Shown here: positions 9,258-17,489 of the stretch, piece by piece
How the letters are laid out: each line of letters begins with the position of its first letter
How positions within the stretch are numbered: the first letter of the stretch is position 1
DNA from: Shewanella sp. UCD-KL12
GTDB taxonomy: Bacteria; Pseudomonadota; Gammaproteobacteria; Enterobacterales; Shewanellaceae
Direction of reading: 5' to 3'
DNA length: 64,000 nucleotides
NCBI RefSeq assembly: GCF_001957125.1
Contig: NZ_MPHJ01000018.1
Span: forward strand, 42,197 to 106,196
Position numbers and translations under genes: made by a program
Notes under the pieces: generated by a model
The model's database searches: none
Seen by the model: the letters and a program-made list of their open reading frames with translations, nothing else
What the model was told of the DNA's origin: nothing

Positions 9258-10028
9258 TTATTTAGCTTCCTGGCCAGGTTCATCCTGTTTTTCTTGCTCA
9301 TCGTCTTCTTCATCATCCTTTTTACTGTAGAAACGAGCAGCAATCAATCCCCCTTCAAATAATATCAACATAGGTACTGCTAACATTGTCTGTGAGATGA
9401 TGTCTGGAGGTGTAAGCATCATACCAATAACGAATGCGCCAACAACGATATAGGGACGCTTTGCCTTTAACTCTTCAGGCGTAGTAACACCAGCCCAGCA
9501 GAGTAAAACAACAGCAATAGGGATCTCAAAGGCTAAACCAAAAGCAAAAAATAGCTTGAGGATAAAGCTGAGATAGCTACTAATGTCTGTTGCGACTTCA
9601 ACACCCTCTGGTGCCACACTGGTAAAGAATCCAAATACTACAGGAAACACAACGTAGTAAGTAAATGCGATACCGAGGTAGAATAGGAATGTACTACTAG
9701 CAAGCAGTGGCATCATCAAGCGCTTTTCGTGCTTGTAAAGACCTGGGGCAATAAAAGACCAAACCTGATAAAGCACGTAAGGGATAGCAATGAAAAATGC
9801 TAGCACCAAGGTGAGCTTAAATGGCGCGAAGAACGGAGCCGCCACATCGGTTGCAATCATGCTGCTACTTTCTGGTAGAGCTTGCATCAAGGGCGTAGCC
9901 ATATAATGGTAAATATCATTTGACCAATAGGCTAGACAGGCAAAAACCAAAAGAACACTACCAACTGCATGGAGCAAGCGGGTGCGAAGTTCAAGTAGAT
10001 GACTAATTAGGGGCTGCTGTTGCGACAT
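9258..10028 (-). CDS. tatC: Sec-independent protein translocase subunit TatC
   Basis: A 256-residue inner-membrane protein with six predicted spans. TatC binds the twin-arginine signal peptide and forms the receptor complex with TatB. Family segments are clear: SHLLELRTRLLHAV at the N-terminus, the conserved Pro-rich periplasmic region, YKHEKR, and TPPDIISQ in the last loop. The C-terminal tail (about 25 residues of Asp, Glu, Lys, Gln) is very charged, as in relatives. It follows tatB after three bases. The cell exports cofactor-containing proteins, which fits a respiratory Shewanella-like lifestyle. Confidence 0.97.
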   Translation of the reverse strand: MSQQQPLISHLLELRTRLLHAVGSVLLVFACLAYWSNDIYHYMATPLMQALPESSSMIATDVAAPFFAPFKLTLVLAFFIAIPYVLYQVWSFIAPGLYKHEKRLMMPLLASSTFLFYLGIAFTYYVVFPVVFGFFTSVAPEGVEVATDISSYLSFILKLFFAFGLAFEIPIAVVLLCWAGVTTPEELKAKRPYIVVGAFVIGMMLTPPDIISQTMLAVPMLILFEGGLIAARFYSKKDDEEDDEQEKQDEPGQEAK

Positions 10029-10031
10029 GGA

Positions 10032-10430
10032 CTACCCGTTAGGTTTTTCTGAATTTGCGCTAGTCTCAGTTGCTACAGTCTTTGAAGGTGTGGTTTCCGA
10101 AGGCGTGTTTGCACTGGCCGAAGGAGTATCTTCTACCTGATAGGGACGATTAACTGATTGAGCTGCATCTTTTAATTGATCGATAGAATCCTGTAACTCT
10201 GGAGAAAGATTCTTTAAACCCTGACTTTCAGCCTTTTTCAGATCTGAATGCAGTTGCTCAATTTTAAGCTCCTGCTCGAGTTCATCTTTCACTGAGTTCG
10301 CCATGTTTTTCATGGCGCGGATCCAACCTGTAATTGAGCGTACCGCTGTCGGAAGTCTTTCAGGGCCGAGTACTACCAGCCCTAAAATACCGATCAACAA
10401 CAGCTCCATAAAGCCGATACCGTCGAACAT
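10032..10430 (-). CDS. tatB: Sec-independent protein translocase subunit TatB
   Basis: A 132-residue protein with one N-terminal membrane span (GFMELLLIGILGLVVLGPERLP). The Glu early in the span and the GPERLP hinge are typical of TatB. An amphipathic helix follows, then a long Ser/Thr/Pro/Glu-rich tail that is probably disordered. TatB works with TatC in substrate recognition. The gene lies six bases after tatA and three before tatC. Confidence 0.95.
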   Translation of the reverse strand: MFDGIGFMELLLIGILGLVVLGPERLPTAVRSITGWIRAMKNMANSVKDELEQELKIEQLHSDLKKAESQGLKNLSPELQDSIDQLKDAAQSVNRPYQVEDTPSASANTPSETTPSKTVATETSANSEKPNG

Positions 10431-10436
10431 AAGGAA

Positions 10437-10676
10437 TTACGCCTGTTCTTTGTCCTTAGACTCTGGCTTCTTTTCAGTTGCCGCTGCAGAAGTTTTAGCT
10501 ACATCAGAGCTATTCTCTTCTAGTGCTTTCTTTTCATCTTCGCTAGACATGGCGTTCTTAAAGCCTTTTACAGCACCGCCTAAATCACCACCAAGTGAAC
10601 GCAACTTCTTTGTTCCAAATAATAAGATCACGATGACTGCGATGATCAGAAGTTGCCAAATACCCATGTTACCCAT
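10437..10676 (-). CDS. tatA: Sec-independent protein translocase subunit TatA
   Basis: A 79-residue protein with the TatA start MGNMGIWQLL, one membrane span, the FGTKKLRSLGGDLG hinge and an amphipathic helix (AVKGFKNAMS), then a charged tail. TatA oligomerises to form the translocation path. An AGGT ribosome-binding site precedes the first ATG, and the length matches the family. First gene of tatABC, 60 bases after ubiB. Confidence 0.96.
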   Translation of the reverse strand: MGNMGIWQLLIIAVIVILLFGTKKLRSLGGDLGGAVKGFKNAMSSEDEKKALEENSSDVAKTSAAATEKKPESKDKEQA

Positions 10677-10739
10677 GACGATTACCTCATAAAAATATAT
10701 GTATGGTTCTATTATGAACCTATGGTTAATTAGTGCTAG

Positions 10740-12389
10740 CTAAAATTTACGATTCTTTGGTCTAGATCGCCATCCTACCAGCCAGAGAACTGCGCCGATG
10801 GCGATGCAGCCATAAGAGGGCCATAGTGTAGCGTTTTGATTAAACAAAATAGTGCCACAGATCACTAAAACTGCCGAAGTGAGCAAAAGATAGTTACTTT
10901 TATGGGCTTTTTGTTGCTGTTTTAAGTAGCGCTCGAGCATCTGATTCTGGGATTTAACAAAATTCTTGCCCATTTTCAGATTGTCATACACCAGTTCTGG
11001 TAGCTCAGGCAGCTTGTCAGCCCAGTACGGCATCTCTTTTTTGATTTTTTTAGCCATGCCCTTGGGGCCAACCTGTTCTGACATCCACTCTTCAAGGAAA
11101 GGTTTGGCGGTCTTCCACAGATCGAGTTGTGGGTACAGTTGACGCCCCAATCCCTCAATATAGAGTAAGGTTTTTTCTAAAAGTACCAGTTGCGGTTGCA
11201 CGACCATATCAAAACGCCTTGCCGTTCTAAAGAGCTCAAGTAGCACATGGCCGAAAGATATCTCATCAAGTGGCTTGTTGAACATAGGCTCACAGACGAC
11301 TTTAACTGCTTGTTCAAAGGCACCGATATCTGTGTCTGGAGATACCCAGCCTGATTCAATATAGAGCTGAGCGATACGGCGGTAATCACGGTTGAAGAAA
11401 GCGAGGAAGTTTTCGGCTAAATAGCGTTTATCTTCTTCAGTGAGCGTGCCCATAATGCCGCAGTCTAGCCCTATATAGTAAGGGTCGTCAGGATGTTCGC
11501 GACTGACAAAAATATTGCCTGGGTGCATATCTGCATGGAAGAAGTTATCTCTAAATACTTGGGTGAAGAATAGCTCAACACCTCGTTCAGCGAGTACTTT
11601 AAGGTTGGTGCCTTGGGCCTTCAAAGCAGCCATATCAGACACTGGAATACCGTCGATACGCTCCATAACAATCAAGCGAGTAAAGCAGAGGTCTTCATAC
11701 ATATAAGGAATGTAGAGTGAACCTGAATCTAAAAAGTTATTTCTAAGCTTTATTGCGTTGAGCGCTTCGAGTTTGAGGTTCAACTCACCTTCGATTGTGG
11801 TGCGGTAATCCTCGATGACTTCAGCTGGACGAAGTCTGTTGCCATGGCCTAATAATGTTTCTAAGAAGGCTGCAGCTTGGGACATTAATTGAATATCTGC
11901 GTGAACCTGACTTTCAACATCTGGGCGTAGTACTTTTAGTACAATAGCTTCGCCATTAGATTTGAGTGTGGCGGTATGCACTTGTGAGATAGAGGCCGAT
12001 GCTAAAGGAACATCGTCAAAATCATCAAAATAGGTATCGATGGTCGTGCCAAGCTCAGCTTCAATCATCTGGCGAGCGAGTGCTGAATCGAAGGGCGGAA
12101 CCCTATCTTGCAGCATGGCTAACTCTTCAGCCCACTCATCACTGAGTAGATCGCGTCTGGTCGAAAGCATCTGACCAAACTTGATATAAACTGGGCCAAG
12201 TTCCTGCATCGCAAGCTTTAATCGCTCGCCGCCGACTTTATCTTTGTGCTTATTTCTTATCCAGAAAAAGCAGCATCTAAGCAGTTGGAAGTACCAGGGA
12301 GTCATTTTTGAGGGAATTAACTCGTCGAGCCCATAGTTTAGGGTGATCTTAATGACCTGATAAGCTCTTCTGATACTGGTTGCCGTCAT
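10740..12389 (-). CDS. ubiB: Ubiquinone biosynthesis regulatory kinase-like protein UbiB
   Basis: A 549-residue atypical kinase of the ABC1/ADCK/UbiB family required for aerobic ubiquinone synthesis, probably as an ATPase that helps handle lipid intermediates. The family KxGQ motif is in YIKFGQMLSTRRDL. Further conserved parts are ASISQVH, VLKVLRP, FFHADMHPGNIF and IGLDCGIMG. Two hydrophobic segments at the C-terminus anchor it in the inner membrane. The first codons overlap the end of ubiJ by four bases (ATGA), a sign of coupled translation. Confidence 0.96.
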   Translation of the reverse strand: MTATSIRRAYQVIKITLNYGLDELIPSKMTPWYFQLLRCCFFWIRNKHKDKVGGERLKLAMQELGPVYIKFGQMLSTRRDLLSDEWAEELAMLQDRVPPFDSALARQMIEAELGTTIDTYFDDFDDVPLASASISQVHTATLKSNGEAIVLKVLRPDVESQVHADIQLMSQAAAFLETLLGHGNRLRPAEVIEDYRTTIEGELNLKLEALNAIKLRNNFLDSGSLYIPYMYEDLCFTRLIVMERIDGIPVSDMAALKAQGTNLKVLAERGVELFFTQVFRDNFFHADMHPGNIFVSREHPDDPYYIGLDCGIMGTLTEEDKRYLAENFLAFFNRDYRRIAQLYIESGWVSPDTDIGAFEQAVKVVCEPMFNKPLDEISFGHVLLELFRTARRFDMVVQPQLVLLEKTLLYIEGLGRQLYPQLDLWKTAKPFLEEWMSEQVGPKGMAKKIKKEMPYWADKLPELPELVYDNLKMGKNFVKSQNQMLERYLKQQQKAHKSNYLLLTSAVLVICGTILFNQNATLWPSYGCIAIGAVLWLVGWRSRPKNRKF

Positions 12390-13009
12390 GTTTTAGTGCT
12401 AACCCTGTTTAATAGTTGATGGATCCGATTCTCTATGGCATCAACATCTGCCACTAGCTCTTCGATTCTATCACTTAAATAGATAAATTCGATTTTGTGA
12501 GGGGCTAACTTGTACTCTTCGGTGGTTAATTGACCTATATGTGAGCTGCTTTTGCTCAATACTTTAGTAATGTCTGCTTTAGCCTGTTTAACCCCTTGAG
12601 ATAAGAGCTGAGTAGGGGCATCGCCAATATAGTTTGATAATGGCTCGGCGAAATCAAACTCTAGGTGCTGCAGATAATGACTAAAGGTTTGCAAGACGTT
12701 GAGATCGCCTTCAATACTCAGTTTATCTTGTTTGATGAGCTCTGTGAGGTTCGCCCCTTCGGTGAGTTGGTAAAGGGTTGTTATATCGGCATTGACCTTA
12801 GTGGTTACGTCGCCATCATACTTACCAAGCACTTGAATTTCACGCGCAAAAACGAGATATAGAGGCCAGCTTAGCTGGCTCAATTGAATGCAGAGCACCT
12901 TTCCGTGGAGGGTACGTAATTTGGCATACTCCTCGGGAGACTGAGAGACTGCTTTACTTAAGGCTGTCTCTAACCCTGCGCTGAGTAGTAATGCCATTTC
13001 ACGTTTCAT
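12386..13009 (-). CDS. ubiJ: Ubiquinone biosynthesis accessory factor UbiJ
   Basis: A 207-residue SCP2-type lipid-binding protein. UbiJ helps assemble the cytosolic Ubi complex and binds isoprenoid intermediates. The SCP2-like domain covers roughly residues 15-115 (LSQLSWPLYLVF, TTKVNADITTL, KLSIEGDLNVLQ). The C-terminal part is helical with heptad-like spacing (LSDRIEELVADVDAIENRIHQ). It lies between ubiE and ubiB, the conserved gammaproteobacterial order, and overlaps ubiB by four bases. Confidence 0.93.
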   Translation of the reverse strand: MKREMALLLSAGLETALSKAVSQSPEEYAKLRTLHGKVLCIQLSQLSWPLYLVFAREIQVLGKYDGDVTTKVNADITTLYQLTEGANLTELIKQDKLSIEGDLNVLQTFSHYLQHLEFDFAEPLSNYIGDAPTQLLSQGVKQAKADITKVLSKSSSHIGQLTTEEYKLAPHKIEFIYLSDRIEELVADVDAIENRIHQLLNRVSTKT

Positions 13010-13072
13010 AAGTAATCCAATAACTTAATCAGTACCGTTTATTGTGTAATTCGATCTTACAGCAAAACAGCG

Positions 13073-13828
13073 TTAAAACTTATAACCTTTATGCAGCGCA
13101 ACAACGCCGTCTGTCATGTTGGTATATTCAACTTGTTCGAAACCAGCCGTCTGCATCATGCCCTTCAGTGTTTCTTGGTCTGGGTGCATACGGATTGATT
13201 CAGCAAGGTATTCGTAGCTGTCAGCGTCTTGAGTGATCAGTGCGCCCATTTTTGGCATCACTTTGAAGCTATAGAGATCATAAATCTTGCGCATCACTTC
13301 ATGCTTTGGTTTTGAAAACTCAAGTACCAGTAACTTTCCACCAGGCTTAAGCACGCGAAGCATTGAACTGATCGCAGCATCTTTATCGGTTACATTACGT
13401 AAGCCGAAAGCGATAGTGATGATATCGAAGTGGTTATCTGGAAATGGCAGTGCTTCAGCATTAGCTTGCACATAGTTCACATTGCCTACAATGCCTTTAT
13501 CTCTTAGCTTTTCACGGCCAACTTTTAACATTGAATCATTGATATCAGCCAGAGTAACTTGGCCTCTATCACCGACAAGGTGAGAGAATTTAGCCGTAAG
13601 GTCGCCTGTACCGCCTGCTAGGTCTAACACTTTCATGCCTGGACGTGCGCCAGCACTTTCGATAGTGAAACGTTTCCACATGCGGTGGATACCAAAGGAC
13701 ATGACATCATTCATAATGTCGTATTTGGCTGCAACAGAATGAAATACACCAGCGACCATATCAGCCTTCTGCTCTGTTTCAACTGTTTTATAACCGAAAT
13801 GGGTACTGTTTTCTGTGCCCTGTGACAT
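13073..13828 (-). CDS. ubiE: Ubiquinone/menaquinone C-methyltransferase UbiE
   Basis: An S-adenosylmethionine-dependent methyltransferase that methylates demethylmenaquinone and the ubiquinone precursor. I chose the ATG at 13828, which gives MSQGTENSTHFGYKTV and 251 residues, the family's usual size. The longer frame to 13906 adds 26 residues with no counterpart. SAM motif I is LDLAGGTGDLTAKF; the family signatures YDIMNDVMSFGIHRMWK and EFSKP are present. First gene of the ubiE-ubiJ-ubiB-tat block, reading away from the tandem-repeat array at 13959. Confidence 0.97.
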   Translation of the reverse strand: MSQGTENSTHFGYKTVETEQKADMVAGVFHSVAAKYDIMNDVMSFGIHRMWKRFTIESAGARPGMKVLDLAGGTGDLTAKFSHLVGDRGQVTLADINDSMLKVGREKLRDKGIVGNVNYVQANAEALPFPDNHFDIITIAFGLRNVTDKDAAISSMLRVLKPGGKLLVLEFSKPKHEVMRKIYDLYSFKVMPKMGALITQDADSYEYLAESIRMHPDQETLKGMMQTAGFEQVEYTNMTDGVVALHKGYKF

Positions 13829-13958
13829 CTCTATAATCCTATCTCTGCAATCGTTACGAGCGAGTGTAAGCCATTCATTCAAGTTGCAGAATCTTTCATC
13901 AAGCACATTGTGATCGATGTTAGTTATCTGGACTTGGAATTGTTGAAAATGCGTGTTA

Positions 13959-14400
13959 GCGCAGGCTTTCGCAAATTTGACTGCGCATTACATCACAATA
14001 TTAGCCATTGGTGAATAGTCGCCAAGAAATATAACTTATCCAGTGTGCTTCGAAGATGCGCAGGCTTTTACATAATTTACCTTCACAGGACGTTAGCCAA
14101 TGGTGAATAGTGGTAGGGAAATATAACTTATCGAGTGTGCTTCGAAGATGCGCAGGCTTTTACATAATTTACCTTCACGGGACGTTAGCCAATGGTGAAT
14201 AGTGGTAGGGAAATAAAACTTATCCAGTGTACTTCGAAGATGCGCAGGCTTTTACATAATTTACTCTCACAAGCATTAGCCATTGGTGAATAGTCGCCAA
14301 GAAATATAACTTATCGAGTGTCTTTCGAAGATGCGCAGGCGCATACATGATTTACCTTCACAGGGCGTTAGCCAATGGTGAATAGTGGCAGGGAAATATA
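13959..14400. repeat. Tandem array of about five 92-bp units, non-coding
   Basis: Five imperfect head-to-tail units fill most of the space between ubiE and the formimidoylglutamase-like gene. The anchor GCGCAGG recurs at 13959, 14058, 14150, 14242 and 14333, so the steps are 99, 92, 92 and 91 bases. Each junction carries the 8-bp palindrome CTTCGAAG or a close variant. Two subtypes are visible: units 1 and 4 have GCCATTGGTGAATAGTCGCC, while units 2, 3 and 5 have GCCAATGGTGAATAGTGG. The order is therefore A-B-B-A-B. No frame is open across the array. There are no unique spacers, so it is not CRISPR. Confidence 0.9.
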
Positions 14401-14415
14401 GGCTCTAGGTATTAG

Positions 14416-14440
14416 AACCTAAAACCTAAAACCTAAAACC
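14416..14440. repeat. Short CCTAAAA tandem repeat
   Basis: About 3.5 copies of the 7-base unit CCTAAAA directly after the 92-bp repeat array and 25 bases beyond the stop codon of the formimidoylglutamase-like gene. Confidence 0.85.
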
Positions 14441-14464
14441 TTCTAACACCCAAGCCTAAAATCT

Positions 14465-15508
14465 CTATCCTATCTGCTGTGCCTGCATTCGCCCTTGTAT
14501 ATAGGCATAAATGAGCTCGCTGATGCTTTGGCCTGTTTCTCTATAGCCTGCGTTAGTGCCTGCAACGTGGCAGCTTGGTGCAGCCTCCGCTAAGTGAAGG
14601 TAGGCACAAGGAGTGTTGCTAGCGACTGAATGTACGTAATGTAAGGCGTCGAGCAAGGGAATACCGGCTGCGGTGGATGCGCTGCTTGGCATGTTGGTGA
14701 TTGAATCGAGATCTAATTCAAGCGCAACGGGCAATTGGCTGTCATTGAGCTTAGTGGTGATATCACTGAGTACATCGGATAGACTCATCTCACGGCGTAT
14801 CCAGATCGATTGCAATGTGTGCCAATGGCCACCAAAAGCCGTTAATTGCTCCAATGTCTCTTCACTGTTTTTTAGCTCATGCATGCCAAGCACATGGTAA
14901 TAACCCAAAGCGCCACTGGCTGCGGCATAGCTAAACCCATTACCGCTATGACGACCTTCGCGTGGTCGAAAGTCTGAGTGTGGGTCTAAGTTAACCGCTG
15001 CTACTTTCTTGCTATGAACTTGCTTGACCGACATCAATAAACCGTAGGCGTTGTTATGCCCGCCACCAATTACAATTGGCTCAAGCCCTGCCTTAATCAC
15101 TTGGCTAGCGATTTCAATGACACGTGTATCGAGCAATTCAACATTTGCGCGTAACTCTTCAGTACTGGCACTTTCTGCAAGTTGCAGATCTGAGGTTTTT
15201 ATCTGCCCAAGGACTATGCATTCTTTACCATTGAAAAATCGGTTCGACTGAAGGTTTAAAAATTGTGACATGGCAGATTCGAATGCGTCAGTTGCACCGC
15301 CGCGACCAAGATTGGCTCTGGGGCCAATATCTTCCCCTATGCCTATAATTGCAAATCTGGCTTGAGCACTTTTTGCAGATTGAAGCGCATCGGAAAGGTG
15401 CGCGTTACTGCTATTTAAAAGTACTGTTTGCGCGAGCTTAGTTTCACCGTCTCGTGTAGCGATAAGCTGCTGGCAATCTTCAGCGGTAAAAGGGGTGAGA
15501 AACTGCAT
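14465..15508 (-). CDS. Formimidoylglutamase-like ureohydrolase (arginase family)
   Basis: A 347-residue enzyme of the arginase/agmatinase/formimidoylglutamase superfamily. The metal-binding segments read GGGHNNAYG, NLDPHSDFR and ELDLDSI, giving the His and Asp ligands of a binuclear manganese site. The stretch REGRHSGNGFSYA matches the branch usually called formimidoylglutamase, which hydrolyses N-formimidoyl-glutamate in histidine breakdown. No other hut gene is nearby, so the substrate is inferred from family likeness only. An agmatinase-like activity is possible. Divergence from the classic third motif (SxDxDxxDP reads ELDLDSITN) sets it apart from arginase. Confidence 0.8.
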   Translation of the reverse strand: MQFLTPFTAEDCQQLIATRDGETKLAQTVLLNSSNAHLSDALQSAKSAQARFAIIGIGEDIGPRANLGRGGATDAFESAMSQFLNLQSNRFFNGKECIVLGQIKTSDLQLAESASTEELRANVELLDTRVIEIASQVIKAGLEPIVIGGGHNNAYGLLMSVKQVHSKKVAAVNLDPHSDFRPREGRHSGNGFSYAAASGALGYYHVLGMHELKNSEETLEQLTAFGGHWHTLQSIWIRREMSLSDVLSDITTKLNDSQLPVALELDLDSITNMPSSASTAAGIPLLDALHYVHSVASNTPCAYLHLAEAAPSCHVAGTNAGYRETGQSISELIYAYIQGRMQAQQIG

Positions 15509-15599
15509 AGTGATTCGATTCTTATTTTATGATGCTTTGAGACATTGTGGCTTAATCTGGGAGTGAATGGCAATGACTGATAAAAAGTCGCAGTGAGCT

Positions 15600-15633
15600 G
15601 AAAAATGAAAAAGATGACGCTGAGGTCATCTTT
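15600..15633 (-). terminator. Terminator downstream of rraA
   Basis: On the minus strand AAGATGAC / GTCATCTT with loop CTCAGC is followed by T-rich sequence. It separates rraA from the formimidoylglutamase-like gene, which therefore needs its own promoter. Confidence 0.8.
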
Positions 15634-15677
15634 CTATGGTTATTGTTGAAGCTAAGCTTATCGCTCTAACGCCCAGC

Positions 15678-16163
15678 TTAATCGATATCTAAAGGCTCTG
15701 GCGAAAGGATAATACCTGTATTGTCAGCATAAACATGATCTAGCGGTAGGAAGGTAACACCGCCAAAGTTGACAGGAATTTCTAATTCACCAATTGAATT
15801 ACTATCAGCACCAACAGGAATTGAAGCTAAAGCTTGGATACCGATATCTAGATCTTCTAATGCGTCTACGTCTCTGACTGAACCATAAACGATGATCCCT
15901 TCCCATTTATTATCAACGGCGACTTGAGCAATTGAGGAATCAAGAAGTGCGCGTCTAAGCGAACCACCGCCATCAATGAGAAGGACTCTACCTTCGCCAT
16001 CTTGCTGGAGGGCTTCTGCAATCAGGCCATTATCTTCGAAGCATTTGATAGTACTAATTGAGCCACCAAAAGAGCTACAACCACCATAATTGCTAAACAT
16101 CGGCTCGACGACATCGACGACATCGATGTAATTATCGCAAAGTTCAGATGTGTTGTATTCCAT
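15678..16163 (-). CDS. rraA: Regulator of ribonuclease E activity RraA
   Basis: A 161-residue protein that binds RNase E and slows RNA decay. I chose the ATG at 16163, which gives MEYNTSELCDNYID as in E. coli RraA and has AGGAG eight bases upstream. The longer frame to 16208 adds 15 residues without support. Conserved parts include NYGGCSSFGG, IKCFEDNGL, LLIDGGGSLRRALLD, EGIIVYGSVRDVD and YADNTGIILSPEPLDID. It is a single gene, divergent from the small membrane protein at 16499. Confidence 0.96.
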   Translation of the reverse strand: MEYNTSELCDNYIDVVDVVEPMFSNYGGCSSFGGSISTIKCFEDNGLIAEALQQDGEGRVLLIDGGGSLRRALLDSSIAQVAVDNKWEGIIVYGSVRDVDALEDLDIGIQALASIPVGADSNSIGELEIPVNFGGVTFLPLDHVYADNTGIILSPEPLDID

Positions 16164-16498
16164 AGTCATACTCCTAAGATCGATATTGTGCAGGGCATAG
16201 ATGCACAAAAAATTGAGATAACGCCAGTATATAAGGGATTAATAAAAAGAAAAGTGTTATCAATCACGCAATTGTAGATAAATAGCCTGATAACTATTTT
16301 GTAGTAAATTTTCTAGTTCTGCTGATTAATTCATCGTGAAATATGATGTGGGTCATTAAATGACGTATTTTTATTACATGTTGTTCGTAAGTTTGTTAGC
16401 ATATACGCAGATTTGATTAACTTAACTTTAACTTTGCTTTAGGGGCACGGACCCCCCAATTAGCTTATGGATGGCAGAGGGCCTGAAAAAGGTGCCTT
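16164..16498. other. Divergent intergenic region
   Basis: About 335 bases, AT-rich, with promoters for rraA (-) and the small membrane protein (+). The leader of the latter has a short GC-rich inverted stretch, GGGG...CCCCCC, at about 16442-16457, but no assignable regulatory element was recognised. Confidence 0.5.
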
Positions 16499-16747
16499 AT
16501 GGAAGCTTCAAACACGATTGAACTGATTGGTTATTCTGCATCAATAATGGTAGCAATATCACTAATGATGAAAGATATCACTTGGCTTAGATGTCTAAAC
16601 TTTACAGGGTGTACGCTATTTGTCATTTATGGGGTCTACATTTCAGCTTGGCCTGTTGCTGGCATGAATGCATTTGTAGCTTGTATCAACATCTATCATC
16701 TGATCAAAATATACCGAACTAAATCTCAGCAGCCCGTAACTGCATAA
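16499..16747 (+). CDS. Small three-span membrane protein (YgjV/SemiSWEET-like size)
   Basis: An 82-residue hydrophobic protein with three predicted membrane spans (about residues 7-23, 32-50 and 54-70) and a short basic C-terminal tail. Segments LIGYSASIMVAISLMMKD, LRCLNFTGCTLFVIYGVY and NAFVACINIYHLIKIY resemble proteins of the YgjV group. The topology is that of a SemiSWEET half-transporter, but the Pro-Gln loop motif is absent. An A/G-rich stretch with AAGG precedes the start. Function unknown. Confidence 0.7.
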   Translation: MEASNTIELIGYSASIMVAISLMMKDITWLRCLNFTGCTLFVIYGVYISAWPVAGMNAFVACINIYHLIKIYRTKSQQPVTA

Positions 16748-16805
16748 TTTGCCGTTTACCCCTGCTGATTGATACTTAATATCGAATGATATTAGGTGGA
16801 CTGAG

Positions 16806-16844
16806 TGTCATAAAAGCTTAGACAGCTTGTCACTTGGTTGTCAT
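16806..16844 (+). promoter_or_regulatory. Candidate Pho box (PhoB binding site)
   Basis: Three TGTCA(T/C) repeats lie in exact 11-bp phase: TGTCAT at 16806, TGTCAC at 16828 and TGTCAT at 16839. A degenerate fourth repeat falls at the 16817 position. PhoB sites are direct 7-bp repeats of CTGTCAT-type spaced by 4 bp, i.e. an 11-bp period. The site ends 51 bases before the PAP2 phosphatase start, where an activator site would lie. Assignment is by pattern only. Confidence 0.55.
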
Positions 16845-16895
16845 GACACTTTTTTAGGCTTCTCATTAGCATACCGGCTGATGAGGAGCCTTTTT

Positions 16896-17456
16896 ATGTT
16901 TAGTCGCTTAGTAAGATTTGATCGACAGGTATTCTTGCAAGTTTTTGAGCGCTCCCAAGGGAGGGCCAGTCTGATTGTTGCTAGGCAAATATCAAGAAGT
17001 GGTGACGGTCCATTTTACCTGTTACTCGTGTTGACCTTACTAATATGCAGCGATAAAGGGTCAAGCTTATTTAGTTTGGTTTTATCTGCTTTTCTTATCG
17101 AGCTTCCCCTCTATTTATTGCTAAAAAATGTCATTAAACGCACTCGACCGTGCCATTTATACCTAATGGCTAATGACAAGGTTAACCCTACCGCCTCGGC
17201 AACATTAACTGTTCAAACACAATTTGAACCTTCTGATAAGTTTAGTCTCCCCTCGGGACATACTGCCGCCGCATTCCTAGTTGCAAGCTCAATTCACCTG
17301 GTATATCCAGATTATTCATATATCGCTTTTGTTTGGGGCGCAATGATTGGTCTTTCGCGTATCGCCTTAGGCGTTCACTACCCCTTGGACATTTTAGCTG
17401 GGATCATTTTGGGAGTTAGCTCAGTGACAGTTGTCGCCAATATTGTGGGCTATTAA
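16896..17456 (+). CDS. PAP2-family membrane phosphatase
   Basis: A 186-residue integral membrane phosphatase of the PAP2 superfamily, which dephosphorylates lipid phosphates such as phosphatidate or undecaprenyl pyrophosphate on the outer face of the inner membrane. All three motifs are present: KNVIKRTRP (motif 1), LPSGHTAA (motif 2) and SRIALGVHYPLD (motif 3, with the catalytic His). The start is the ATG at 16896, placed eight bases after AGGAG; longer in-frame starts cover that site. A candidate Pho box lies upstream and a glycosyltransferase follows 33 bases downstream, so the product may be diacylglycerol for glycolipid synthesis under phosphate limitation. That last step is inference. 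Confidence 0.9.
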   Translation: MFSRLVRFDRQVFLQVFERSQGRASLIVARQISRSGDGPFYLLLVLTLLICSDKGSSLFSLVLSAFLIELPLYLLLKNVIKRTRPCHLYLMANDKVNPTASATLTVQTQFEPSDKFSLPSGHTAAAFLVASSIHLVYPDYSYIAFVWGAMIGLSRIALGVHYPLDILAGIILGVSSVTVVANIVGY

Positions 17457-17489
17457 TCCGTTTTGCTTAACCGAATAGATGGAGTAAGT

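Noticed and set aside
13829..13906. Longer N-terminus for ubiE
   Set aside because: The family begins at the MSQGTEN-type start; the extra 26 residues have no counterpart.
13959..14400. CRISPR-like array
   Set aside because: The 92-bp units are contiguous and near-identical throughout; there are no unique spacers and no cas genes.
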